The notes: generated by a model not told the origin, from the letters alone. A stretch of 64,000 bases of DNA from Pseudomonas viridiflava (GCF_900580865.1 NZ_UTBZ01000023.1:27319-91318); one strand, 5' to 3'; shown: positions 17,671 through 24,660, numbered from the stretch's first letter. Numbers and translations are program-made.

Positions 17671-19716
17671 TTATGCCGCTGCGGCCTGCTGCTCGACAAC
17701 GCGCCACGGGTCGTTGGCCCGTGCCAGCGCAGCCATTGGCGGTGGGCTGACGCTGTTGCCGCACATGTGGACCTGCTGGGTCTTCGTGAACGGCTTGCCG
17801 TCGGCGCCGTGGCTGATGATGTAGTCAGCGGGGAAGCCCTGAGCCTTGTACAGCTCAGCCGGTTGCAGCATCCGTAGGCAGATGTCGACGATCACGTAGG
17901 GCGTGCCCTTGATGGTGACGGTGACGAGGCCCAAGCGATCCTTGGTGGTGATCGTGGGTGCTGGTGCGTCGGCGGCGCTCATGTTCTCGGTGCCGTAGTA
18001 GCTGATCAGGAACGCGGCGACCCGCAGCGCACCGGCTTCAACCTCTGGCGAGAGCTGCAGCTCGACCAGCGAGCTTTTGCCGCCACCGCCGGCGATGATC
18101 GTTGGTGCTGGTTCGTCCACACCCTGGCCAACACTGGCGCCGAATTGGCGTTCCATGAATGCGGTGACCAGTCCATGGTGAGTGCCACCGGCGCTGATGG
18201 TGTGCAGCGGATCGGCGGTGTCCCGCGCATCGCAGTTGCCGCGCAGGTGCACCAGATTGGCCGTCACCAGTTGCTGCTGGCTGCCGGTGTTCGTCACCGT
18301 GGTCATCGGGTCATCGATGCTCTTGGCGTCGGTGGTGTTGAATCCGCCGTTCATCTGGGCCATGAATACTGTTGAGATACCCATGGCGTGGGCGGCACCG
18401 GCAGGGCGCTGGTAGTTACCGCCGCTGGTGATGGTCGGCAGCGGCTCGTCGAGTGCCTTGCCTTCGTCCGAGAACCGGAACTTCACCAGGTGAGCCGCGG
18501 CGAGCGCGCGGTGACCACGCGTCATTAAGGTGCCGAGAGGTTTGTCCGCCGCTACCGGGTTTCCGGCATATACCGGGCCACCAGCACCGACCAGCACCGG
18601 GCTAATCAGCGTCAGTTCGCCTCGGTTGGCGCATGTCACCGTCGGTAGCGGGGCGTGTGGGTCGTTGATTCGGTCGCTGCCCTGGTGTGTTGCTGGCGCG
18701 ATGATGGGACTGGCCATGGCGAACGATCCACCTCGCGGCCATGAGGTCACGGTGCGCAGCGGGTCGTGCGCTGACTGCACGCTCTCGCCCGACCAGTTCG
18801 CGATCGGCACTATGAATGGGTCGGCCGCATCGATGACGAACTTTTTCATGCCCTTGGCGATTCGCCGTAGGGTTGCGGGTGCCAGCGGCTTTGGCCGGTC
18901 GAAGATACTTTTGGTCGGGATCGTCCAGTCTATGCACTCGGCGGCGGTACGCCATTTCTGCTGGCCCTTCACCGGGCGCTTGGCGTGCGTCGGCGCTGGC
19001 CAGACAATCGGCTCACCGTCACAGCGGGCAATCATGAACAGGCGTTCCCGACTGGTCGGTGCGCCGAAGTCGCAAGCCTTGATGACGCGCCATTCGACGA
19101 CATAGCCAAGGTGCTGCAACTCGGCGACGAAGGTCGCCCAGGTCTGCCCGCGGCGTTTCGGATCAGGCACCAAAAACTGCTGGTGGACCGGAACCACTTC
19201 ACCCGGCTCGGCGATGCCACCGCCCAACTTCACGACGCGGCCAGTGGCTTTGCAGCGCTTGGCGATCAGCGGCCCCCATTGGAGGATCTGTTTCACGTTC
19301 TCCAGGCTGATGACGCGGGGCTTCTTCTTGCCGGCCCACTTCAGGCCGATCCACGACAGGTTGCGAATCTCACGCTTGCGCGGTTGCCCGCCAGCGGCCT
19401 GGCTGTGGTGCGTGCAGTCCGGCGACATGTGGAACCAGCCAACGGCCTTGCCGCCGCACTCGGTGTCAGGATCACCGTCGAACACGTCGGTGGTGTAGTG
19501 CACGGCGCCCGGGTGGTTCACGGTGTGCATGCTGATCGCTTGCGGGCTGTGGTTCTTGGCGACATTCACCGCGCGACCCAGGCCCATCTCCAGCCCGGTA
19601 CCGGCGCCGCCGCCACCGCAGAAGAAGTCGACAACGATCTCATCGTCCTGAGTGCTGAAGCCGAGTCCGTATTGAGTTTTGAAATCGAAGGGGTGTTTCT
19701 TCTGTTGTGCGGACAT
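17671..19716 (-). CDS. DNA (cytosine-5-)-methyltransferase
   Basis: The 681-residue enzyme has C5-methyltransferase motifs in order: I (VDFFCGGGGAGTGLEMGLG, 29-47), IV (MSPDCTHHSQ, nucleophile C101, with Asp where the second Pro of PPC normally stands), VI (SLENVKQ, 137-143), VIII (ACDFGAPTSRERLF, 214-227) and X (GNSVSPPP, 653-660). Between VIII and X lie about 285 residues made of eight degenerate repeats of the form D-x-P-x-x-T-[VI]-[TIS]. It probably protects phage DNA from host restriction. The target sequence is unknown. No restriction partner is seen. Confidence 0.92.
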   Translation of the reverse strand: MSAQQKKHPFDFKTQYGLGFSTQDDEIVVDFFCGGGGAGTGLEMGLGRAVNVAKNHSPQAISMHTVNHPGAVHYTTDVFDGDPDTECGGKAVGWFHMSPDCTHHSQAAGGQPRKREIRNLSWIGLKWAGKKKPRVISLENVKQILQWGPLIAKRCKATGRVVKLGGGIAEPGEVVPVHQQFLVPDPKRRGQTWATFVAELQHLGYVVEWRVIKACDFGAPTSRERLFMIARCDGEPIVWPAPTHAKRPVKGQQKWRTAAECIDWTIPTKSIFDRPKPLAPATLRRIAKGMKKFVIDAADPFIVPIANWSGESVQSAHDPLRTVTSWPRGGSFAMASPIIAPATHQGSDRINDPHAPLPTVTCANRGELTLISPVLVGAGGPVYAGNPVAADKPLGTLMTRGHRALAAAHLVKFRFSDEGKALDEPLPTITSGGNYQRPAGAAHAMGISTVFMAQMNGGFNTTDAKSIDDPMTTVTNTGSQQQLVTANLVHLRGNCDARDTADPLHTISAGGTHHGLVTAFMERQFGASVGQGVDEPAPTIIAGGGGKSSLVELQLSPEVEAGALRVAAFLISYYGTENMSAADAPAPTITTKDRLGLVTVTIKGTPYVIVDICLRMLQPAELYKAQGFPADYIISHGADGKPFTKTQQVHMCGNSVSPPPMAALARANDPWRVVEQQAAAA

Positions 19717-19786
19717 AGGGCATCCTCGCCGGCTGGCGTGATTCGTATAAGTGGGGTATTTGTGTCCGGCCCGGCATGGGGCCGGA

Positions 19787-20578
19787 TCAGGCTGCGTCGA
19801 ATAAACTCAACTGTGTTTCGGCGGAAGGTGGCGCGGCTTCTTCAGGCGCTTCCGCAGCTGGCTTTCCAAACTCGCAGATCACGATTTCGCAGGTGGGGCT
19901 GACACCTTTCCACTCACTCAGGTAGGTCGCGGTGTCGATCCCACAGTTCATTCCGAGCTCAATGCCGGTCTGTTCGATGAACTTCTGACACTCTTTGTCG
20001 ATTTCGACGCTGTAGGTTTCGCGGCCTGAATATCGAAACGGCGCGGACGTCTGTGGAATGATGAACGTGCCCCATTCAGCAAGGCGGCTAGCCAGTTCGA
20101 TTACCTTGTACTCAAACTTTGCGCCGGTGTAATTGCCCTCAAAGGCCGATCCGGTCTTGATAGCACCGAACGGCGGGTTCGAAACTGCCCAAGAGAACCT
20201 GCCGATATCTCCAATGCTGAACGCATCAGCCACTATCCACTCAGCATCAGGCATAACGCGCTTGCCAACCTCGGCATAGTCAGGGTTCTGCTCAACGCAA
20301 ACAATTTGCTTCGCGCTGTGCATGCAGGCAAACGACAGGCGACCGATACCAGCGCAGAGGTCAATAATCGAATCGCACTCAGCTACCTCAATTGAAAGAT
20401 CGCGAGCCAAACCCTCTGGAGTGAAGAAGGCGCCGGCCAGGCCGTTCATGTTCGTGGCGCCTTCATGGAAATTTTCGAGGATGAACAGGCGATCATCGAG
20501 GCTGAGGCGCTTATCACTCTTCACCAGATCGAGAGCACGGTTGTGTCGCTTGGCGGCTTCCTTTGGAATCTTCGCCAT
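19787..20578 (-). CDS. DNA adenine-type methyltransferase with C-terminal clamp-binding motif
   Basis: A 263-residue protein. Motif I is DLCAGIGR (73-80) and the catalytic motif IV is NPPF (134-137), typical of N6-adenine/N4-cytosine methyltransferases. A FFTPEGLARDL stretch before motif I resembles the N12 family of class I methyltransferases. The final residues are QLSLFDAA; QLSLF (256-260) is a perfect sliding-clamp-binding consensus at an exposed C-terminus. This suggests methylation coupled to replication. It lies beside the cytosine methyltransferase gene. Confidence 0.85.
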   Translation of the reverse strand: MAKIPKEAAKRHNRALDLVKSDKRLSLDDRLFILENFHEGATNMNGLAGAFFTPEGLARDLSIEVAECDSIIDLCAGIGRLSFACMHSAKQIVCVEQNPDYAEVGKRVMPDAEWIVADAFSIGDIGRFSWAVSNPPFGAIKTGSAFEGNYTGAKFEYKVIELASRLAEWGTFIIPQTSAPFRYSGRETYSVEIDKECQKFIEQTGIELGMNCGIDTATYLSEWKGVSPTCEIVICEFGKPAAEAPEEAAPPSAETQLSLFDAA

Positions 20579-20678
20579 GGATTATCTCCAGTCAGGCGCC
20601 GCCCTCCGTGACCGGATACGCAGCGAAGGTAGGGTTGGGCTATATTCTCCAAATCATTCATTCGATTGGAGCGGTGAT

Positions 20679-20957
20679 ATGTCTCAAGACAATCAGCCGG
20701 GATTTACGGGCATCCGTATAGTTGGCTGCACCGGAAAAGTATCTAATAACGAGGTTAGGTTCTCAGGGCCTGGAACCGGAATATCGATCGACAGCACCGG
20801 ATCAGACGGCAAGGGCGTCGATGTGTTGGATAATCGCGTTGAGCAACATCAGGCTAAATCGAATAGTTGGTGGGAAACCTACATGGTTGACGTTTTGAGC
20901 GGGTCAACTGTTCTTGCTGTAGGGATTTTCTGCGCTTGGCTGGGTTTAAAATCGTAA
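20679..20957 (+). CDS. Small tail-anchored membrane protein on the opposite strand (possible cargo gene)
   Basis: A 92-residue protein. The N-terminal 60 residues are Gly/Ser/Asn/Val rich with alternating beta pattern (GIRIVGCTGKVSNNEVRFSG). The last 20 form a membrane helix (LSGSTVLAVGIFCAWLGL), preceded by NSWWETY. GGAG lies seven bases before the ATG. It is the only sizeable plus-strand gene inside the leftward operon, flanked by the methyltransferase and 20965-21273 genes, so it likely has its own promoter (TATATT at 20641). The role is unknown. Confidence 0.65.
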   Translation: MSQDNQPGFTGIRIVGCTGKVSNNEVRFSGPGTGISIDSTGSDGKGVDVLDNRVEQHQAKSNSWWETYMVDVLSGSTVLAVGIFCAWLGLKS

Positions 20958-20964
20958 CCAGCCA

Positions 20965-21273
20965 TCAAGCCTCAATGCCGGTTTTCGCAAACTCCGTTAG
21001 CTGCCGCGACCACTTCTCCTTAATTACCAATTCAGGTCGCGACATACTCACGAAGCGTTCCGACTCAGCCGCTGGCGCTGCGGCCAGATTTATGATGAAC
21101 GTCGACACCGTCTCCTGCCATTCCTCGAAGCCGTGGCGCTCACCCAGCACCTGAAGCGCATCATTGAGCGCTTTCGAAACAATCAGCGATCGCTTCTCGG
21201 CGCCGATCCGATCGAGCAGCGCCTTCTCCTTGGCTCGCTTGTCCTTCTGCAATTGCGCGTTGCTCTTGGCCAT
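20965..21273 (-). CDS. Prophage hypothetical protein, possible DNA-binding
   Basis: A 102-residue protein with a basic coiled N-terminus (QLQKDKRAKEKALLDRIGAE), then SLIVSKALNDALQVLGERHG, which could be a ribbon-helix-helix-like segment. It is convergent with the plus-strand gene at 20679. No family is identified with confidence. Confidence 0.65.
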   Translation of the reverse strand: MAKSNAQLQKDKRAKEKALLDRIGAEKRSLIVSKALNDALQVLGERHGFEEWQETVSTFIINLAAAPAAESERFVSMSRPELVIKEKWSRQLTEFAKTGIEA

Positions 21274-21358
21274 GGCCTACCTCTTCAATTCCGCTGGCCG
21301 GCAAGTCCAACCAGGTCTGTTTGCGGCGCTGCTGCACCTGTCTGCTGATGCGCTTCAT
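21161..21358 (-). CDS. Possible 65-residue coupled gene
   Basis: The ATG at 21358 overlaps the upstream stop in ATGA, but the 3' half lies out of frame inside 20965-21273 and its composition there looks like a shadow. It could be a short real gene or an accident of the overlap. Confidence 0.25.
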   Translation of the reverse strand: MKRISRQVQQRRKQTWLDLPASGIEEVGHGQEQRAIAEGQASQGEGAARSDRRREAIADCFESAQ

Positions 21359-21666
21359 TTCTCGGCGAACGTAATGCCGTTCTCCTGGGCGATCAGCTTC
21401 ACGCGGCTGATGCGCATGTCGAGTGCCGCGGCTGCCGCCGGTGCGGTCTTGCCGGCTTCGGCCTGAGCCTTGACCTTCGGCGCGTCTTTGTCGCGCAGCG
21501 CACGCAGTTTCTTGCTGTGGGGCGTGGCGCCGAACATTGGCACCTCAGCGCTGACGCCGGACGGGATGTGTTGGACGTGTTTGCCGGCGCCGAAGAAATC
21601 TTCGAGTGCGCGGCTGATCTTTGCGGTTACCTCGTCGCGCGGATCAGGAAGGGGGACGCCGATCAC
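21355..21666 (-). CDS. Prophage hypothetical protein
   Basis: A 103-residue protein. The C-terminal part (APKVKAQAEAGKTAPAAAAA then LDMRISRVKLIAQENGITF) contains a helix-turn-helix-like element with Ala-rich lead, suggestive of DNA binding. It starts in an ATGA overlap with 21663-21935. Confidence 0.65.
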   Translation of the reverse strand: MIGVPLPDPRDEVTAKISRALEDFFGAGKHVQHIPSGVSAEVPMFGATPHSKKLRALRDKDAPKVKAQAEAGKTAPAAAAALDMRISRVKLIAQENGITFAEK

Positions 21667-21935
21667 TGGACACCTCCCGCCAGCCGGTTGGCCTTCTCTT
21701 CGAATTGCATGGCGATGTCATACGCCGCCTTGAAGGTTTCACGGAAGGCGCGAGTCTTGCCGCTGCTCAGGTCGATGACCCGATACATCCCGCCGCTTTC
21801 GCCGGACACTTGAAAGCGAACCTTCTTCGGTGGCATGACCTGGTCAACGCGCTTGAAGAACTCCAGTCGCGCGGCGTGGGTTTTCTGGAGCAGCACACCG
21901 AGTTCGTCGATGCGCTCTTGAAATGATGGATGCAT
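21663..21935 (-). CDS. Prophage hypothetical protein
   Basis: A 90-residue protein. The first 35 residues are helical (QERIDELGVLLQKTHAARLE); the rest has a beta pattern (VRFQVSGESGGMYRVIDLSS). It is unassigned. It is first of a three-gene coupled run and lies downstream of the terminator/structured RNA at 22039-22130. Confidence 0.65.
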   Translation of the reverse strand: MHPSFQERIDELGVLLQKTHAARLEFFKRVDQVMPPKKVRFQVSGESGGMYRVIDLSSGKTRAFRETFKAAYDIAMQFEEKANRLAGGVQ

Positions 21936-22143
21936 GGCAGATGCCTCGGTGTGGGTTGCGTGTATTCGTCAGCACTCTGTGCCGCCTGCAGGTTGCCGTT
22001 GGGCGCAGGGGAGAGTGCTGACGGATAAAGGCGGGCGTAAAAAAGCCCGAGTCGCCCCGGGCTTTCGTTGGTGTCACGAAGACCTCCCTACGTGACAGCC
22101 TCCCAGGCTCGCTACTGGCGACAGCCTGGGTTTGAATCGTCAT
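21844..22143 (-). CDS. Doubtful 99-residue frame overlapping a structured RNA
   Basis: The ATG at 22143 is in an ATGA overlap with the stop of the amber-interrupted small gene upstream, which favours translation. However, the sequence is Arg/Ser/Pro-rich, it reads through three hairpins and a terminator, and its end overlaps 21663-21935 out of frame. It could encode a short leader-type peptide whose translation affects the RNA. Low confidence as a protein. Confidence 0.3.
   Translation of the reverse strand: MTIQTQAVASSEPGRLSRREVFVTPTKARGDSGFFTPAFIRQHSPLRPTATCRRHRVLTNTRNPHRGICHASIISRAHRRTRCAAPENPRRATGVLQAR
22039..22130 (-). ncRNA. Three-hairpin structured RNA ending in a terminator
   Basis: On the minus strand the order is: an 8-bp stem CCCAGGCT/AGCCTGGG (22102-22130), a 6-bp stem GTCACG/CGTGAC (22073-22096), and a terminator hairpin AAAGCCCG/CGGGCTTTTTT (22039-22065). 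It lies in the leader of the early leftward operon, about 700 bp from the promoter. The layout recalls phage immunity RNAs of the C4/P4-CI type, but I cannot show homology. Confidence 0.45.
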
Positions 22144-22286
22144 CGGTTCATTGTCGCTGGGGTAGGCCTGCCGGTTGCCCGGTGGTGCGCGGTGACACCG
22201 TCGACCAAGATGTCCGCTGCCTGTAGATGTTCGGCGCAGGCTTCAGGCTTTCTGCGCCAAGCTGGTAGATCGTTGATCTATTTCAT
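22140..22286 (-). pseudogene. Small early gene with amber codon at position 3
   Basis: ATG at 22286 sits 9 bases after GGAGG. The frame reads Met-Lys-TAG and then continues open for 45 codons as INDLPAWRRKPEACAEHLQA...HHRATGRP to a TGA that overlaps the next ATG. The reading beyond the stop looks like a real soluble helical protein. Either the gene is broken by one base change (for example CAG or AAG to TAG) or it is expressed by readthrough. Confidence 0.5.
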
Positions 22287-22427
22287 GATGGTCATCCTCC
22301 AATGCGCGCCGTTTTCATCTTGGCGGGCGCTCGCCGGTCTCTGTTGTTGCTAAGTGCAGGTGTCCAGCGTCTGCTGGGTTGGCTTCCGCATCCCGCTGCC
22401 CACTCAGTGAATGGGCAGAAGTGATGC

Positions 22428-22589
22428 TTACTCAGACTGGAGCGCTTCGATTGCTTGCCGGTAATCCGCGGCATTGGTGCGGTTGTTCGCTGCGTCTTCG
22501 TACTGACCTTCAGCCTCTTGAATCGCCGCGTTGTTCTCGCAGTTGGAGGCGTGTTTTTCAAGCTGGGCAATTGCTGATGCGTGCTTCAT
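22428..22589 (-). CDS. 53-residue prophage protein
   Basis: The frame encodes MKHASAIAQLEKHASNCENN, continuing to DYRQAIEALQSE. It is a helical, Ala/Asn/Gln-rich protein with a start preceded by ACAGGTAATC. It is the first clear gene of the leftward operon. Good protein-like composition and a clean start and stop support it despite the small size. Confidence 0.65.
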   Translation of the reverse strand: MKHASAIAQLEKHASNCENNAAIQEAEGQYEDAANNRTNAADYRQAIEALQSE

Positions 22590-22843
22590 GGTTGATTACC
22601 TGTCGGTTGTCATCCCAAGCAGCCCTCGCAAGAAGGCTGCTCAGTGATGTTCGCCGCTGATGACCCGCTGCTGGCGGCCGTCATCAGGTCAACTCGATTG
22701 TTCTTCCGGCCGCGACATCGTCCGCCGGATAACTGATTCGGGGCTTTACGCTGCGCACCCTGGGACAGTTGCCATCCCTCTGAATCGTTGAGGCCGATTC
22801 ATCGCTGCCTTGTTGAGGCCGGTGGTTATCCGGCGTTGAAATT
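22590..22843 (-). other. Leader of the leftward early transcript, no clear gene
   Basis: Between the leftward promoter and the 53-residue gene I see only very short frames (for example 18 and 24 codons) and several GC-rich inverted repeats. An antitermination (nut-like) role is possible but no boxB/boxA could be recognised. Confidence 0.4.
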
Positions 22844-22872
22844 AATTTAGCTTCTAGCTAAAGATGCGTCAA
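22844..22872 (-). promoter_or_regulatory. Leftward early promoter (PL-like)
   Basis: On the minus strand TTGACG (22872-22867) is separated by 17 bases from TAAATT (22849-22844). Operator 22847-22861 fills the downstream half of the promoter, so repressor binding would block it. Confidence 0.75.
22847..22861. promoter_or_regulatory. Left operator 1, TTAGCTTCTAGCTAA
   Basis: A perfect inverted repeat TTAGC-N5-GCTAA, overlapping the -10 and spacer of the leftward promoter. Confidence 0.75.
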
Positions 22873-22886
22873 TAGCTCCCAGCTAA
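22872..22886. promoter_or_regulatory. Left operator 2, ATAGCTCCCAGCTAA
   Basis: Matches TTAGC-N5-GCTAA at nine of ten arm positions. Its centre is 25 bp from operator 1. Confidence 0.7.
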
Positions 22887-22891
22887 ATAAT

Positions 22892-22906
22892 TTAGCTTTG
22901 GGTGAA
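22892..22906. promoter_or_regulatory. Left operator 3, TTAGCTTTGGGTGAA
   Basis: One perfect arm and one degenerate arm. Its centre is 20 bp from operator 2. Probably the weakest site. Confidence 0.55.
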
Positions 22907-22991
22907 ATTCGGCAGCGGGATGGTAGGAAGGGATCGTTTCGACGGAGGGGGCTTTTGCATTGTGCTAAGTATCGCTATGCTGCGACATGAA

Positions 22992-23011
22992 TACTGTACG
23001 AATATACAGCA
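22992..23011. promoter_or_regulatory. LexA (SOS) box upstream of the DUF1654 gene
   Basis: TACTGTACGAATATACAGCA matches the SOS box CTG-N10-CAG with extended arms TACTGT/ACAG. It lies 15 bp before the ATG at 23027. Confidence 0.85.
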
Positions 23012-23026
23012 CAGGAACTACGACAC

Positions 23027-23344
23027 ATGGCGCGCCAACAAAAACAGAAACAAGAACGCACCCCTATGTCCGGAATAGAGCGCCTGAGTTTGCGGGTCTC
23101 AAACATGATCAATCACCCGATCGCGCAATTGAACCGGACGGTGACAATCCATCGACTGGATACAGACGGGGACAGGGAGTGGGATGAGGTGATGAATGTG
23201 CTCGCGGAGGTAGACGGCATCGATATCGTTTTCAACGACGACCCCGAATCAGTCACGTTACGGTGGGAGGCTGCTTCAGATAACGATGCGCAGGTAGAAA
23301 TGCAAAACGAGCTGGAGCCACTTGAGGAGATAGCACCTTTTTAA
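23027..23344 (+). CDS. DUF1654 family protein, SOS-controlled
   Basis: A 105-residue protein. The core VSNMINHPIAQL...VTIHRLDTDGDREWDEVM...FNDDPESVTLRWE is the pattern of the Pseudomonas DUF1654 family, found mostly in prophages and tailocin loci. A LexA box sits just upstream, so it should be expressed on DNA damage independently of the phage repressor. It is convergent with the repressor gene and shares a terminator with it. The function is unknown; an SOS-linked regulator or modulator of induction is a reasonable guess. Confidence 0.75.
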   Translation: MARQQKQKQERTPMSGIERLSLRVSNMINHPIAQLNRTVTIHRLDTDGDREWDEVMNVLAEVDGIDIVFNDDPESVTLRWEAASDNDAQVEMQNELEPLEEIAPF

Positions 23345-23354
23345 AGGCGAAGAA

Positions 23355-23376
23355 AAGCCCGCTGGGTAGCGGGCTT
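23355..23376. terminator. Bidirectional terminator between DUF1654 gene and repressor
   Basis: Stem AAGCCCGCT/AGCGGGCTT lies between convergent genes. Confidence 0.85.
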
Positions 23377-23387
23377 CTTGTGCTGGC

Positions 23388-24239
23388 TCACGCTTTTCGA
23401 GCGTTCCAGATCAACAGCACCTTTGCATGAATATTGACGTCGTCGATTCTTGCAGTCTGGTTTTCGTAGTGCTGGTTGTCAGAAATCAATCTGTAGTGCT
23501 CTTCATCTAATCGCATCACGCGCTTGATGTAGAGCTCTTGGTGCCATGTCATCAAATATATGCCCTCACCAACAAACTCGTTGACGCCACGATCAACGAT
23601 GACAAGGTCTTTATCGTTGATGGTTCCTTCCATCGACTGTCCCCATCCCGTGATCATCGCCAAAGCGTTTGCGGCGGTGTACGTCACTCCTTTTTCTCGA
23701 AGGATTTCTTCCCTAACAACGAGATTGCGAACGGCCTCGTTGTATTCCGGTGGCACCTGACCATGCCCCATGGCGGCACGCACATCGTATTGAGGGATCA
23801 AAATTTCTTCGCTCGTAGGGCGAAGTCGGGACAGGTTGGTCGAAATGACGTGCTCAGGTCCATCGTCCGGCTCTTCTGCAGCTGCGACGATGCGGTCCCT
23901 AGCCTCAACCGAAAGGCCTTTCACCTTGGCGAGCATCCGCTTCACCTGGTCCGCCGCGGAAGTTGCATTCGCAGCCACGCCTGACGTTTCCCCTTCGGGT
24001 TCTGTCCCCTTGGCAATCACGCCACCATCGCTTGGTATCGAGTCAAACCAGCCCCGAGGAAGTTTCTCGATCGACTCGATGCGCCGAGCAACGTCATCCC
24101 CAAGGTTCTTAGCGGTTTTGTCCGACAGGATCTGACTTAAGTGCGCAGGCGCCATCCCCCATCGCTCTGCGCAGGCGCCTTTTCTTTGGTCGCCAATCAA
24201 CGTGATCAATTGGTGTTTGCGAATCGCATAAATATCCAT
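23388..24239 (-). CDS. Phage repressor, S24/LexA-type peptidase
   Basis: A 283-residue protein from the ATG at 24239. The N-terminal helix-turn-helix covers about 5-60 (CAERWGMAPAHLSQILSD), followed by a linker and a C-terminal S24 peptidase fold with nucleophile Ser in GQSMEG (S202) and Lys in ELYIKRV (K239). RecA-stimulated self-cleavage on DNA damage is expected. A GTG at 24284 with AAGGAA upstream would add 15 residues but would place operator 24260-24274 inside the coding sequence; both starts remain possible. Confidence 0.88.
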   Translation of the reverse strand: MDIYAIRKHQLITLIGDQRKGACAERWGMAPAHLSQILSDKTAKNLGDDVARRIESIEKLPRGWFDSIPSDGGVIAKGTEPEGETSGVAANATSAADQVKRMLAKVKGLSVEARDRIVAAAEEPDDGPEHVISTNLSRLRPTSEEILIPQYDVRAAMGHGQVPPEYNEAVRNLVVREEILREKGVTYTAANALAMITGWGQSMEGTINDKDLVIVDRGVNEFVGEGIYLMTWHQELYIKRVMRLDEEHYRLISDNQHYENQTARIDDVNIHAKVLLIWNARKA

Positions 24240-24259
24240 GCGGCCAAGGATGACAGCGT

Positions 24260-24274
24260 TTAGCTCAATGCTAA
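24260..24274. promoter_or_regulatory. Right operator, TTAGCTCAATGCTAA
   Basis: A perfect TTAGC-N5-GCTAA inverted repeat, closest to the repressor gene and suited to autoregulation. Confidence 0.75.
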
Positions 24275-24275
24275 A

Positions 24276-24290
24276 TGTGCTCACAGCTAA
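24276..24290. promoter_or_regulatory. Right operator, TGTGCTCACAGCTAA
   Basis: One perfect GCTAA arm and a diverged partner. The centre lies 16 bp from the previous site. Confidence 0.5.
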
Positions 24291-24297
24291 ATATTCC

Positions 24298-24326
24298 TTG
24301 CTCCAATGTTAGCCCTAAGCTAAATT
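24298..24326 (+). promoter_or_regulatory. Rightward early promoter (PR-like)
   Basis: TTGCTC (24298-24303), 17-base spacer, TAAATT (24321-24326). The operator at 24309-24323 lies in the spacer, mirroring the leftward promoter. Confidence 0.7.
24309..24323. promoter_or_regulatory. Right operator, TTAGCCCTAAGCTAA
   Basis: A perfect TTAGC-N5-GCTAA repeat inside the rightward promoter. Confidence 0.75.
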
Positions 24327-24351
24327 TCTCCTACGTTTCAGGAGATTCCTT

Positions 24352-24588
24352 ATGAATGACCATCTGCGCGACTGGCTCGCAAACGCTGCTTCCAGCCGCC
24401 GGGAAGAAGTTGCCGCTGCGGCTAAAACCACCGTCGGCCATCTATGGCAGCTCGCGGGTGGTCACCGCAAAGCATCTGCCGAACTTGCTGAGCGTTTGCA
24501 GGATGCCTCCGGAGGCGAAATCACCATCGCCGGCCTTCGTCCCGATCTCGTCGAGCTTGCCCACAAGGTTTTGCTCGGCGCTGCTTGA
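24352..24588 (+). CDS. Cro-like regulator
   Basis: A 78-residue protein, first gene after the rightward promoter, with AGGAGATTCCTT before the ATG. It has a helix-turn-helix REEVAAAAKTTVGHLWQLAG typical of YdaS/Cro-like antirepressors. By position and size it should compete with the repressor for the TTAGC operators and commit to lytic growth. Confidence 0.75.
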   Translation: MNDHLRDWLANAASSRREEVAAAAKTTVGHLWQLAGGHRKASAELAERLQDASGGEITIAGLRPDLVELAHKVLLGAA

Positions 24589-24660
24589 CTTATCGCCCCG
24601 AGAAACATTTTGCAACGACTGATGGCATGCAGCCACATAAACAAGATTGAGGTTTTACGG

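Noticed and set aside
17671..20578. A restriction-modification system formed by the two methyltransferase genes
   Set aside because: No endonuclease gene is present next to them; solitary phage methyltransferases explain the data better.
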